From assembly GCA_016717115.1 (NCBI GenBank), contig JADKGE010000001.1, positions 434,001 to 498,000 of the forward strand: 64,000 bases of DNA, in the 5' to 3' direction. Below are positions 53,348-60,376 of the stretch, one piece after another. Position 1 is the stretch's first letter, and each line of letters opens with the position of its first letter. The notes beneath the pieces are model-generated. The model saw nothing but the letters and a program-made list of their open reading frames with translations, made no database searches and was not told where the DNA came from. This stretch comes from Actinomycetota bacterium. GTDB lineage: Bacteria > Actinomycetota > Actinomycetes > S36-B12. The position numbers and the translations under genes are program-made.

Positions 53348-53772
53348 GCTGGTTCCTCTCGTGTGTTCGTTGCGTTCTCGGCGTCGTCGCCGCGGGCCGC
53401 GTCGGTGTCGGCCCTCTCGCGGTCGGCCTGTGCCCGGTTCTCGGACTGGAACGCCGCGTAGATCTGCAGCAGCGTGGTGCGCTGCCGTTCGGTGATCGTC
53501 ATGTCGGCCGCGATCGCCGTCGTGACGCTTTCATCGCCCTCACGCTGATCGAGGATCCCCGCCTGGACGTACATCGTCTCGGCAGAGATCCGCAGCCCTT
53601 GGGCGATGCGATTGAGGATCTCAGCGCTGGGCTTGCGCAGTCCGCGCTCGACCTGGCTGAGATAGGGGTTGGAGACGTCGGCCGCCTTCGCCAACTGGCG
53701 AAGGGACATCTGCGCCTGATCGCGCTGGTCGCGGATGAAGTCCCCGAGACCTCCGACGTCGATGCGTGCCAT
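53344..53772 (-). CDS. XRE-family transcriptional regulator
   Basis: This 142-aa regulator has an N-terminal HTH (LRQLAKAADVSNPYLSQVERGLRKPSAEILNRIAQGL) and a Gln/Glu/Arg-rich C-terminal tail. It overlaps the hbhA-like gene by 4 bp, matching the Rv0474-Rv0475 order. ATG 53772 is 6 nt after a CATACT -10, so the mRNA is probably leaderless. The palindrome at 53795-53806 overlaps its own -35, suggesting autoregulation. Confidence 0.88.
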   Translation of the reverse strand: MARIDVGGLGDFIRDQRDQAQMSLRQLAKAADVSNPYLSQVERGLRKPSAEILNRIAQGLRISAETMYVQAGILDQREGDESVTTAIAADMTITERQRTTLLQIYAAFQSENRAQADRERADTDAARGDDAENATNTREEPA

Positions 53773-53778
53773 GCCTCA

Positions 53779-53806
53779 AGTATGCCCCAAGTGCTTGCAA
53801 TTGCAA
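53779..53806 (-). promoter_or_regulatory. Promoter and palindromic operator of the XRE-hbhA operon
   Basis: On the minus strand TTGCAA (53806-53801), a 16-nt spacer and CATACT (53784-53779) form the promoter, with ATG 53772 6 nt further. The perfect 12-bp palindrome TTGCAATTGCAA (53795-53806) covers the -35 and is a good candidate for the XRE operator. Confidence 0.6.
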
Positions 53807-53849
53807 ACACGGGTGCTAGCAGGAGTTAGCGTGAGACATCTCACGCGGC

Positions 53850-54806
53850 TCACACGAGGGGGGACGTCACCTCACCGACGGGCACTCCCCCGCCCGTGAT
53901 GGGCACCGTGGCCAAGGCGGCCAGGCGCGACCCGCCCTGACCCAGGCGCCGGAGGATGCCGGCCATCGCGACCTGACGGGCCCGGTCGGCTCCGTCGTCC
54001 ACCTTCAGGGCGATGCCCGTGCCGTCCGGCAGCGCCGCGACGTAGACCCCCTCGGCGCCGTCCTTGGCCACCAGGCCCGGTATCGCGCGCATGAGCGCGG
54101 TGACGTCGCGCCTCGTGCCGCCGACGTACTCGGGGTGTCTGGACATCGCCGCGACGACCCGCCGCTCGGGCGCGCCGCGTGGCGCCTGCACCGATCTGGA
54201 CAGGCTGCGCGCGAGGCCGGCCAGCGTCAGGCTCATCACCGGAGCCCCGCACCCATCGATCCCGACGTGCGCGACCCGCTCGCCCGCCAGCCGCTCCAGC
54301 GTGGCGCGAATGGCCACCTGCAGGGGATGCGCCGGGTCGGGGTAGGAGTCCGTGGGCCAGCCGTTGCTGACGCACACCAGCAGCATGGCGGCGTGCTTGC
54401 CGGAGCAGTTCATGCCGAGCGGCTCCGCATCTCTACCGGCTCGGACCCAGGCATCCCTCTCGACCTCGTCGAGGGGGTAGTCCGGCGGTGTCCGGAGGTC
54501 ACTCACGGAAAGCCCGGCGAGGATGAGGATCTCGGCGACCGCCTCGAGGTGGAAGGGCTCACCGCTGTGCGAGGACGAGGCCAGGGCGAGCAGCCGCTCG
54601 GGCAGGTCGAGGCCCGCCTCGACCATGGCCGTCGCCTGTGCCGGCTTGTTGGACGAGCGGGGGAAGATCACCGTCTGCGGATCACCCCAGGCGTGCGTGA
54701 CGACTCCGGCCGGATCGACGACCACGGCATGACCGAGATGCGCCCCCTCCACGAATCCACTGCGCGAATAGGTGGCCAGGACCTCGGCGCTGCGATGTGA
54801 CGTCAC
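53850..54806 (-). CDS. Asparaginase (rhizobial/type II-like family)
   Basis: This 318-aa protein belongs to the asparaginase family of the R. etli AnsA type: VVFPRSSNKPAQA-like VIFPRSSNKPAQATAMVE, ASSSHSGEPFHLEAV, LGMNCSGKHAAMLL, VGIDGCGAPVMSLTLAGLA. It should hydrolyse asparagine to aspartate and ammonia. GTG 54806 gives normal length and has CATCAT 6 nt upstream. An in-frame ATG at 54833 collides with the divergent dtd start. The two Cys and two Lys residues typical of this family are retained. Confidence 0.87.
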   Translation of the reverse strand: MTSHRSAEVLATYSRSGFVEGAHLGHAVVVDPAGVVTHAWGDPQTVIFPRSSNKPAQATAMVEAGLDLPERLLALASSSHSGEPFHLEAVAEILILAGLSVSDLRTPPDYPLDEVERDAWVRAGRDAEPLGMNCSGKHAAMLLVCVSNGWPTDSYPDPAHPLQVAIRATLERLAGERVAHVGIDGCGAPVMSLTLAGLARSLSRSVQAPRGAPERRVVAAMSRHPEYVGGTRRDVTALMRAIPGLVAKDGAEGVYVAALPDGTGIALKVDDGADRARQVAMAGILRRLGQGGSRLAALATVPITGGGVPVGEVTSPLV

Positions 54807-54831
54807 GGGCGCATGATGGCACGCTGCCTCC

Positions 54832-55305
54832 ATGCGAGCCGTGGTGCAGCGCTGCCGAGGTGCGTCGGTCACCGTCGACCGCGTGGTCGTCGGCGGGTTC
54901 GACGGCCCCGGCCTGGTGATCCTCGTCGGCGTGACGCACGACGACACAGCCGTCCGCGCCGCCCGCCTGGCCGACAAGGCCTACGACCTGCGGATCTTCG
55001 GGCCCGAGCATGCCGGGACCGAGCCGGCAGCGGAGGGCTCACCGCGCGAGCTCTCAGCCGCCGACCTCGGGCTCCCACTGCTCGTCATCAGCCAGTTCAC
55101 CCTCTACGCGGACACGCGCAAGGGCCGTCGGCCGACGTGGGACGCGGCGGCGCAACGGCCGGTCGCGGAGCCCCTCGTGCAGGCCGTCGTCGATCGCCTC
55201 CGCGAGCGCGGTGCGCAGGTGTCGACAGGAGTCTTCGGCGCCGACATGCAGGTCGCCCTCACGAACGACGGGCCGATCACGGTCTCCCTCGAGATCGCCG
55301 AGTGA
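54832..55305 (+). CDS. dtd: D-aminoacyl-tRNA deacylase
   Basis: This 157-aa enzyme removes D-amino acids from tRNA. MRAVVQRCRGASVTV at the N-terminus, LVISQFTLYADTRKGRRP (SQFTL) and LTNDGPITVSLEI (NxGPxT) are the family signatures. It converges on the ygfZ gene 9 bp away and is divergent from the asparaginase gene. Confidence 0.95.
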   Translation: MRAVVQRCRGASVTVDRVVVGGFDGPGLVILVGVTHDDTAVRAARLADKAYDLRIFGPEHAGTEPAAEGSPRELSAADLGLPLLVISQFTLYADTRKGRRPTWDAAAQRPVAEPLVQAVVDRLRERGAQVSTGVFGADMQVALTNDGPITVSLEIAE

Positions 55306-55314
55306 GCCGAGGGC

Positions 55315-56358
55315 CTACGGCAGGACCACGGTCTCCTGGGTAGCCGCCACGTCGCCGTGCGCGGTACGGACTACCGCCGGCTCCAGCGTCGGCGTCGAGC
55401 GCTTCACGATGGCCGTCGCGACGGGGCCGAGTTCGTAGTGCCAGGCGGCGGTACCGACCCAGCCGGCGTCCTTCCCCGCCACCGAGACGACATCGCCGTG
55501 CGCGGGCAGGTGCCCCTCGCTCCCGTCGAGATGCAGCAGCACCAGCCGGCGAGGGGGATGACCGAGGTTGTGGACACGAGCGACGGCCTCCTGACCTCGG
55601 TAGCAGCCCTTGGCCAGGTGCACGCCTGGGCCGATCCAGCCGACCTCGTGCGGCAGCGTGCGATGGTCCGTCTCGAGCCCGATCCGCGGCACGGCACCGG
55701 CCACGCGCAACGCCTCGAGCGCCCACGTCCCCGCCAACGCCCCGGCGGCTTCGAGCCGCGCACGCACGTCGGCGACCGGGACGACGACCTCCCGCCCGAC
55801 GAAGTCCTCGGGGCGCGCGGCCACATACTTCGACGCATCCCCTCCGCGGTCGGCGCCGGCCTCGACGTGACCGACTCCGGCGAAGTCCGCCGGCACCAGC
55901 CACGTGGGGTGCTCGGGGTCGACGGACCGTTGCGGCTCCCAGACCACGGCGAAGTCAGCCGTCACGTCGCTGACCTCGACGCGGAGCAGGAACTGCATGG
56001 ACCGCAGGTAGGCGACCAGCGCGGTCGACGTCCCGGGTGCGCAGATGATCCATGTGGTCGACCCGTCGTCCGCTACATGCAGCTCGTGCTCGACATGGCC
56101 GTGCGGGCTGAGGATGAGCGCGAGCGCGGATCCGCCGGCCGGCAGGGTACCGATCTGCTGCGTCGTCAGGTCGTTCAACCACGTGAGTCGGTCCGGGCCG
56201 GTGACGGTGACCACGCCGCGATTGGACAGGTCGACCACGCCGACTCCGGAACGGAGGAGCCGCTGCTCGCGATGGGGATCTCCGTAGTGCCAGGGAACGC
56301 CCTGGTCAGGGTTGTCGTCGTCGGGGGCGACGGCGCCGGGCAGGCCGAGCGACGTCAC
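55315..56358 (-). CDS. ygfZ: YgfZ/GcvT folate-binding protein
   Basis: This 347-aa tetrahydrofolate-binding protein is involved in iron-sulfur enzyme maintenance. The GcvT-like fold is clear (VVDLSNRGVVTVTGPDRLTWLNDL) and the YgfZ signature K-G-C-Y-x-G-Q-E is intact in LAKGCYRGQEAVARVHN. GTG 56358 overlaps the stop of the upstream Fur-family gene by 4 bp. An extended frame through that gene was not used. Confidence 0.92.
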   Translation of the reverse strand: MTSLGLPGAVAPDDDNPDQGVPWHYGDPHREQRLLRSGVGVVDLSNRGVVTVTGPDRLTWLNDLTTQQIGTLPAGGSALALILSPHGHVEHELHVADDGSTTWIICAPGTSTALVAYLRSMQFLLRVEVSDVTADFAVVWEPQRSVDPEHPTWLVPADFAGVGHVEAGADRGGDASKYVAARPEDFVGREVVVPVADVRARLEAAGALAGTWALEALRVAGAVPRIGLETDHRTLPHEVGWIGPGVHLAKGCYRGQEAVARVHNLGHPPRRLVLLHLDGSEGHLPAHGDVVSVAGKDAGWVGTAAWHYELGPVATAIVKRSTPTLEPAVVRTAHGDVAATQETVVLP

Positions 56359-56735
56359 AGCGCGTCGTCCGATTCCGCCTCGCGCTGCCTGCCCTTGCAG
56401 CCGTCGCACAGGCCATGCACGGACACATGGGAGATGTCCGTTCGGAAGCCGTACTCGGTCTCCAGGAGCGCCACGAAGCCCTCCGCCGTACGGGCCGGCA
56501 CGCTGAGAACCGTGGCGCATCGATCGCAGACGAGGTGGATGTGAACATGCTCGTCGACCGCGTGGTACGTGGGCGGGCCGTGTCCGATGTGCGCGTGCGT
56601 GACCAGTCCGACGTCCTCGAGCACCTCCAGCGTGCGGTACACCGTGGAGAGGTTCACGCCGGTGGCGGTGCGCTGGACCTCCACGAGGATCTCGTCCGGA
56701 GTGCCATGGCGCAGGTGCTCGACCGCCGCGAGCAC
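56355..56735 (-). CDS. Fur-family regulator, Nur (nickel) type, N-terminus interrupted
   Basis: This is a 126-aa open frame from GTG 56735. It has the winged helix (NLSTVYRTLEVLEDVGLV), metal-site histidines (HAHIGHGPPTYHAVDEHVHIHLVC) and two CxxC zinc pairs (CDRC, LCDGC). It resembles Streptomyces Nur. The usual first helix is encoded upstream in the same frame (LRDHGVRIPPQRQLV), reaching ATG 56801, which overlaps the upstream stop by 4 bp, but codon 5 of that frame is TGA (56789-56787). No start codon lies between the TGA and GTG 56735. Either the gene begins at the GTG and lacks helix 1, or it is a nonsense mutation or sequence error. Confidence 0.72.
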   Translation of the reverse strand: MLAAVEHLRHGTPDEILVEVQRTATGVNLSTVYRTLEVLEDVGLVTHAHIGHGPPTYHAVDEHVHIHLVCDRCATVLSVPARTAEGFVALLETEYGFRTDISHVSVHGLCDGCKGRQREAESDDAL

Positions 56736-56797
56736 GAGCTGTCGCTGAGGAGGGATGCGGACGCCGTGGTCTCGGAGTCTGTGCTCTCAGTCCTCGG

Positions 56798-57358
56798 TCA
56801 TGCGGGCGGGTTCTCGAGTTCGCCCGCCTCGACCCGGGTGAGACTGGCGGCGAGATGGTTGACGAGCGGTTGGCCCACCGCCGCCATGTCGTAGGTCCAC
56901 AGGAGCCGGCCCTCGACCAGACCGTAGAGGCGGTGGCCGCTCGTGTAGTCCTTCGCGCTGTGCGTCCGCGCCACGACGTCGGTTCGCAGTTCCGCCCTCG
57001 CTCCGGTGACGGTGGCGTTCTCCAGCCCGGTGACCTCGAGGGACCCGTACCAGATCTCGGCGTAGCCCGTGGGGTGGGAGAGCATCACCTCGACCGTGTT
57101 GCCCTCCTGAGGTCGCCAGAACCCGGCTTCGGTCGCGAGCGGCTTCACGCGGTTGCCCTCGTCATCGAGGAGCCAGGACCGCGACGAGTAACTGAGGAAC
57201 GGCCGACCGTCGGTGCTGAACGAGACCTCCTGCCCGAAGCGGAAGTCGTCGATCGTCGGGTACTGGCCCGTGCCCACTCCGATCCAGCGTCCGATCAGCC
57301 AGGACCACGGACGCAGCGGGAGGGGAACCTCCACGCCCGAACCGTCCGGCGCCAGCAC
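56798..57358 (-). CDS. FABP/nitrobindin-like heme-binding protein
   Basis: This 186-aa beta-barrel protein of the DUF1794 family starts at GTG 57358. The diagnostic GxWxGxG motif is in LIGRWIGVGTGQYPT, and the heme-ligand region near the C-terminus holds RTHSAKDYTSGHRLYGL. Nitrobindins bind heme with His and handle nitric oxide or peroxynitrite. It follows the small membrane peptide directly and precedes the Nur-like gene, whose ATG overlaps its stop by 4 bp. Confidence 0.87.
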   Translation of the reverse strand: MLAPDGSGVEVPLPLRPWSWLIGRWIGVGTGQYPTIDDFRFGQEVSFSTDGRPFLSYSSRSWLLDDEGNRVKPLATEAGFWRPQEGNTVEVMLSHPTGYAEIWYGSLEVTGLENATVTGARAELRTDVVARTHSAKDYTSGHRLYGLVEGRLLWTYDMAAVGQPLVNHLAASLTRVEAGELENPPA

Positions 57359-57460
57359 CTACCCCTGGCCCTTGAACAGCTTGTAGACGACGTAGAACGC
57401 GAACCAGCCAGCAGCGGCCATGGCCACGATCAGAAGACCCGTATATCCCACCTCAACCAT
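57359..57460 (-). CDS. Small membrane peptide (33 aa), newly read
   Basis: This is an open frame from ATG 57460 to TAG 57359: MVEVGYTGLL, then IVAMAAAGWFAFYVVY as a single membrane helix, ending KLFKGQG. The stop abuts the GTG of the nitrobindin-like gene, so the two could be coupled. TACGCT (57467-57472) lies 6 nt before the ATG, the same spacing as for other leaderless genes here. No family is recognised. Its reality depends on the promoter, the composition and the coupling. Confidence 0.6.
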   Translation of the reverse strand: MVEVGYTGLLIVAMAAAGWFAFYVVYKLFKGQG

Positions 57461-57466
57461 GCGGGC

Positions 57467-57472
57467 AGCGTA
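57467..57472 (-). promoter_or_regulatory. -10 element of the small membrane peptide gene
   Basis: TACGCT on the minus strand ends 6 nt before ATG 57460, with no ribosome site. Confidence 0.35.
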
Positions 57473-57486
57473 CCGCTGACCGTCGG

Positions 57487-57963
57487 CTACCGGTGCGCGA
57501 GGCGCTGCCCGAGCAGGTACATCTCGCACCCGAGGCAGAACGCGAACGCGGCATTGAGGAATGCCGCCGCCAGGGCGAAGGCCACGGCTACCGAGACGAT
57601 GACGGTCGCCCCCAGCAGCGACGCGACGAGCGCGACGACGAGGAAGCCGAGACCGACGGCCTGGGCGAAGCGCGGCGGCGCCGCGTCCTCCATCTCAGCG
57701 GGCGGCCCGAGTCGTGGCTTGATGACCTTGCGGAAGAACACTCCGTACGGCTGCGCCTGCAGGCCCACGATCGCCCCGAGCGCGAACACCAGCGTCTGCC
57801 AGGCGATGAGGACCGTTCCCACCGTGGTGCCGTTCAGGATGAGCGCGGCGGCGAGCACGACCGTCGTCACCGACGCGCCGAAGCGAGGGCCGCGGGGGTC
57901 GATCTGCGTGCGGCTGCAGTCGGTGTCGGTCGGCACGGCCGTGTTCGAGACCGACGGGGTCAT
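57487..57963 (-). CDS. DUF4395 membrane protein
   Basis: This 158-aa protein starts at ATG 57963 with about four hydrophobic segments (VLAAALILNGTTVG, LIAWQTLVFALGAIVGL, LGFLVVALVASLLGATVI, AAAFLNAAFAFCLGCEMYL). The final segment carries a CxxC pair in the membrane (CLGC), a DUF4395 hallmark. Placement after a thioredoxin-like gene suggests a membrane redox partner. Function is unproven. Confidence 0.82.
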   Translation of the reverse strand: MTPSVSNTAVPTDTDCSRTQIDPRGPRFGASVTTVVLAAALILNGTTVGTVLIAWQTLVFALGAIVGLQAQPYGVFFRKVIKPRLGPPAEMEDAAPPRFAQAVGLGFLVVALVASLLGATVIVSVAVAFALAAAFLNAAFAFCLGCEMYLLGQRLAHR

Positions 57964-58107
57964 GGCATTTCTTTCGTGGGTGGATCGTGCTGCATGGTGG
58001 GACAGTAGGCGGCTGCCTGGGTTGGCCCCGGACCGCCCGCGGCACCAACGAGGCCGTCGCTGCTGCAAGAGAGTTGCAGGGGCTGTCCCCGGAGCGGCCC
58101 CAGCGGG

Positions 58108-58617
58108 TCAGATGGTGAAGTCCTCCGGCCCCTGCCGTCCAGGGATGATCTCCCCGAGCGCTGCGATCACATCCGCCTTGCGCGGCAGCCCGCTCGCGTG
58201 CTTCACCTGACGTCCGGTGGCATCGAGGAACAGCACGGTCGGGGTGCGCCGGATGTCGAGCGCCCGCACGAGGTCGAGATGGTCCTCCGCATCGATCTCC
58301 ACGTGGGCAACTCCGGGCACCATGGCGGTGACCTCCTCGAGGATGCGACGGGTGGCGCGGCATGGCTGACAGAAGGCGCTGGAGAACTGCACCATCGTCG
58401 CCTGGCTGCCCAGCCGCCCCTGGAGGACGCCCGTGAGCGCCGACACGGGCGGGGCCGGCCGATCGGCCTCGATCTCTGCCAACGGATCGTCCTCTCTCGC
58501 CGCCACGACGCCGGCAGTCGCCGCGGAGTCCTTGATGCGGCCCGACGATGAGCGATTCCACAGGCCGAACGCCGTCGCCGCCAGCAGCACGGCCACGACG
58601 ATCCAGACTCCGGTCAT
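58108..58617 (-). CDS. Membrane-anchored thioredoxin-like protein
   Basis: This 169-aa protein starts at ATG 58617 with an N-terminal anchor (WIVVAVLLAATAFGLW) and a short linker, then a thioredoxin fold with the active site SAFCQPCRATRR and the cis-Pro in RRTPTVLFLD. The redox domain follows the anchor and may be external. It lies 9 bp upstream of the hydrolase stop and before DUF4395, which also has a CxxC. The two may form a thiol relay. Confidence 0.87.
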   Translation of the reverse strand: MTGVWIVVAVLLAATAFGLWNRSSSGRIKDSAATAGVVAAREDDPLAEIEADRPAPPVSALTGVLQGRLGSQATMVQFSSAFCQPCRATRRILEEVTAMVPGVAHVEIDAEDHLDLVRALDIRRTPTVLFLDATGRQVKHASGLPRKADVIAALGEIIPGRQGPEDFTI

Positions 58618-58625
58618 GTCGGCAC

Positions 58626-60014
58626 TCAACCCGCACCGGTGAGCAGGCATTCCCTCGCCCAGGCACCGATGCGATCGATGTCCTGCGGGGAGATAGCCGA
58701 TTCGGCATGGCCGAAGCCCTCGACGACCCACATTTCCGTGGGCACCCCGGATGCGGCGGCGGCATCACGGATGGCTCGGGGATGCTCGACCGGGAAGTAG
58801 CGATCGACGTCGCCGTGGACGACGAGGAGGGGCACCGTCCCCAGCTTCGCCGCAGCCTCGACGGGCGGCATCGGGAGCGGATCGGTCCACTCCCTGGGGC
58901 TGATGCGGGTGCCGGACAGCCGCATGGCCAGGCGCCCGGTGCGGGTCTCGACGAGGTGGTGGACCAGGCGCATGACGCGCGTGCCGCGGTAGTACCAGAA
59001 CGCGGGCGCGCTCACGCTCACCACAGCATCGACCCTGCCGGCGTGCAGTATCCCCGCCTGCGCCAGCCCCGCCTCGCGGAGCACCACGGCTCCGCCGAGC
59101 GAGAAGCCCACGGTGACGACGGCGGGGTAGCCCAGTTCACGGGCCCACTCGACGGCCGCCGCCACGTCGTTCACCTCGAGGTAGCCGACGGTGGTGCGCC
59201 CGCCCGACCGGCCATGGCCGCGCATGTCGATGGCGATGACGTCGCCGAAGGCACGCAGTCCGACGATGACCTTCTGCACGCGATCCTCGTGCCAGTTGCC
59301 AGTGAAGCCGTGGACGACCACGAAACACAGGTCGTGACGGTCGCCTTCGACGTGGACGGCGCTGATGGCAACCCCGTCGGAGGCCCGAAGGGTGTGCTCC
59401 CGGGGCATCGTCAACTGCTGCCCGAGGGGGGCCTGTGCCTGGACGAACGCGTGCACCCAGAGGCGAGTGAGCCACCACGTCACGAGTCCCACGACCGTGA
59501 CGGTGATGAGCGATCCGATCCACCCGCCGATGAAGAAGGCCACGAGGATGGCCAGCAGATACAGCAGAAAGGCCGTCACGGCCGTGACCGCGATCCTGGC
59601 CAGGTATCCCCCGATGCGGCGGCCAATGGCGCGCAGGCCCGCGCGCAGCGGATTGTCCGGCGAACCCATCGCCGCGATGGGCACGAAGACCCCAGCGGCC
59701 ACGACCAGGAAGCCGAGCGCTCCCGTGGGCAGCGTGACCCCGATCAGGGCGACAACGGCGAGCCCGATCGTCCAGGCGGCGAAGCGCGCACCGCGGCGGC
59801 GAAGAAGCCCGACCGCAGCGGGACCGTCGGCTGCGAGTGAGCTGGCAACGGCCACGGCGAACATGGCCAGAGCGGCCAGGCCGGAGACCAGCGCACCGAT
59901 GAGGAACCCCGGCGAGAGCTCGGCGGTCGGGTCGTTGATCACGAGCGTCGCCTGGACAGCGGCGTTAACGAGCACTGCGGGGACCACGAGCCTCGCAGAC
60001 GCCACGGGCCTCAT
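58626..60014 (-). CDS. Alpha/beta hydrolase with N-terminal membrane domain
   Basis: This 462-aa protein starts at ATG 60014. Residues 1 to about 190 hold several hydrophobic segments (LVVPAVLVNAAVQATLVI to GLVTWWLTRLWVHAF). The second half is an alpha/beta hydrolase: VVVHGFTGNWHEDR, DMRGHGRSGG, VGFSLGGAVVL (nucleophile Ser), VVHGDVDRYFP (Asp), EGFGHAESAIS (His). No substrate is indicated. The start overlaps the lipoprotein gene stop by 4 bp (ATGA). Confidence 0.82.
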   Translation of the reverse strand: MRPVASARLVVPAVLVNAAVQATLVINDPTAELSPGFLIGALVSGLAALAMFAVAVASSLAADGPAAVGLLRRRGARFAAWTIGLAVVALIGVTLPTGALGFLVVAAGVFVPIAAMGSPDNPLRAGLRAIGRRIGGYLARIAVTAVTAFLLYLLAILVAFFIGGWIGSLITVTVVGLVTWWLTRLWVHAFVQAQAPLGQQLTMPREHTLRASDGVAISAVHVEGDRHDLCFVVVHGFTGNWHEDRVQKVIVGLRAFGDVIAIDMRGHGRSGGRTTVGYLEVNDVAAAVEWARELGYPAVVTVGFSLGGAVVLREAGLAQAGILHAGRVDAVVSVSAPAFWYYRGTRVMRLVHHLVETRTGRLAMRLSGTRISPREWTDPLPMPPVEAAAKLGTVPLLVVHGDVDRYFPVEHPRAIRDAAAASGVPTEMWVVEGFGHAESAISPQDIDRIGAWARECLLTGAG

Positions 60015-60376
60015 GGCTTGGCCTCCGCCGCCTTCTGGACCACCGGGTCGACCTCGCCGTCGTAGAGCACCGTGCCCCCGACGGTGACCGTCATCCGCCG
60101 TGGCTTGCCCGCCGCCGACGTGACCGAGATCGGCGATCCGTCGACCGTGGTGCCCTGGCACGCATACGCCGAACCGTCGGCCTTGCACTTCGGCGCCACC
60201 AGCACGGCCACGCCGTTCTCCAGGAGGACGTCGTCGGCCGCCATACGCAGCGTCGTGATGCCGTCGCCGCTGACCGGGGCAAGCGCGCTGACCTGGGAGC
60301 AGGCCGTCAGGCCTAGTGCCAGCACGACAGCCGCCGCCAGCCCCGGCAGCACCCATCTACGCGTCGCGCGCCCCAT
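60011..60376 (-). CDS. Small lipoprotein of unknown function
   Basis: This 121-aa protein has a signal peptide and lipobox LTAC (Cys about residue 26), then a small beta-rich domain (ITTLRMAADDVLLENGVAV, DGSPISVTSAAGKPRRMTV) with an internal Cys pair (PKCKADGSAYACQG). ATG 60376 overlaps the metallophosphoesterase stop (TGATG). An in-frame GTG 3 bp earlier is possible. Co-transcription with the hydrolase is likely. Confidence 0.75.
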   Translation of the reverse strand: MGRATRRWVLPGLAAAVVLALGLTACSQVSALAPVSGDGITTLRMAADDVLLENGVAVLVAPKCKADGSAYACQGTTVDGSPISVTSAAGKPRRMTVTVGGTVLYDGEVDPVVQKAAEAKP

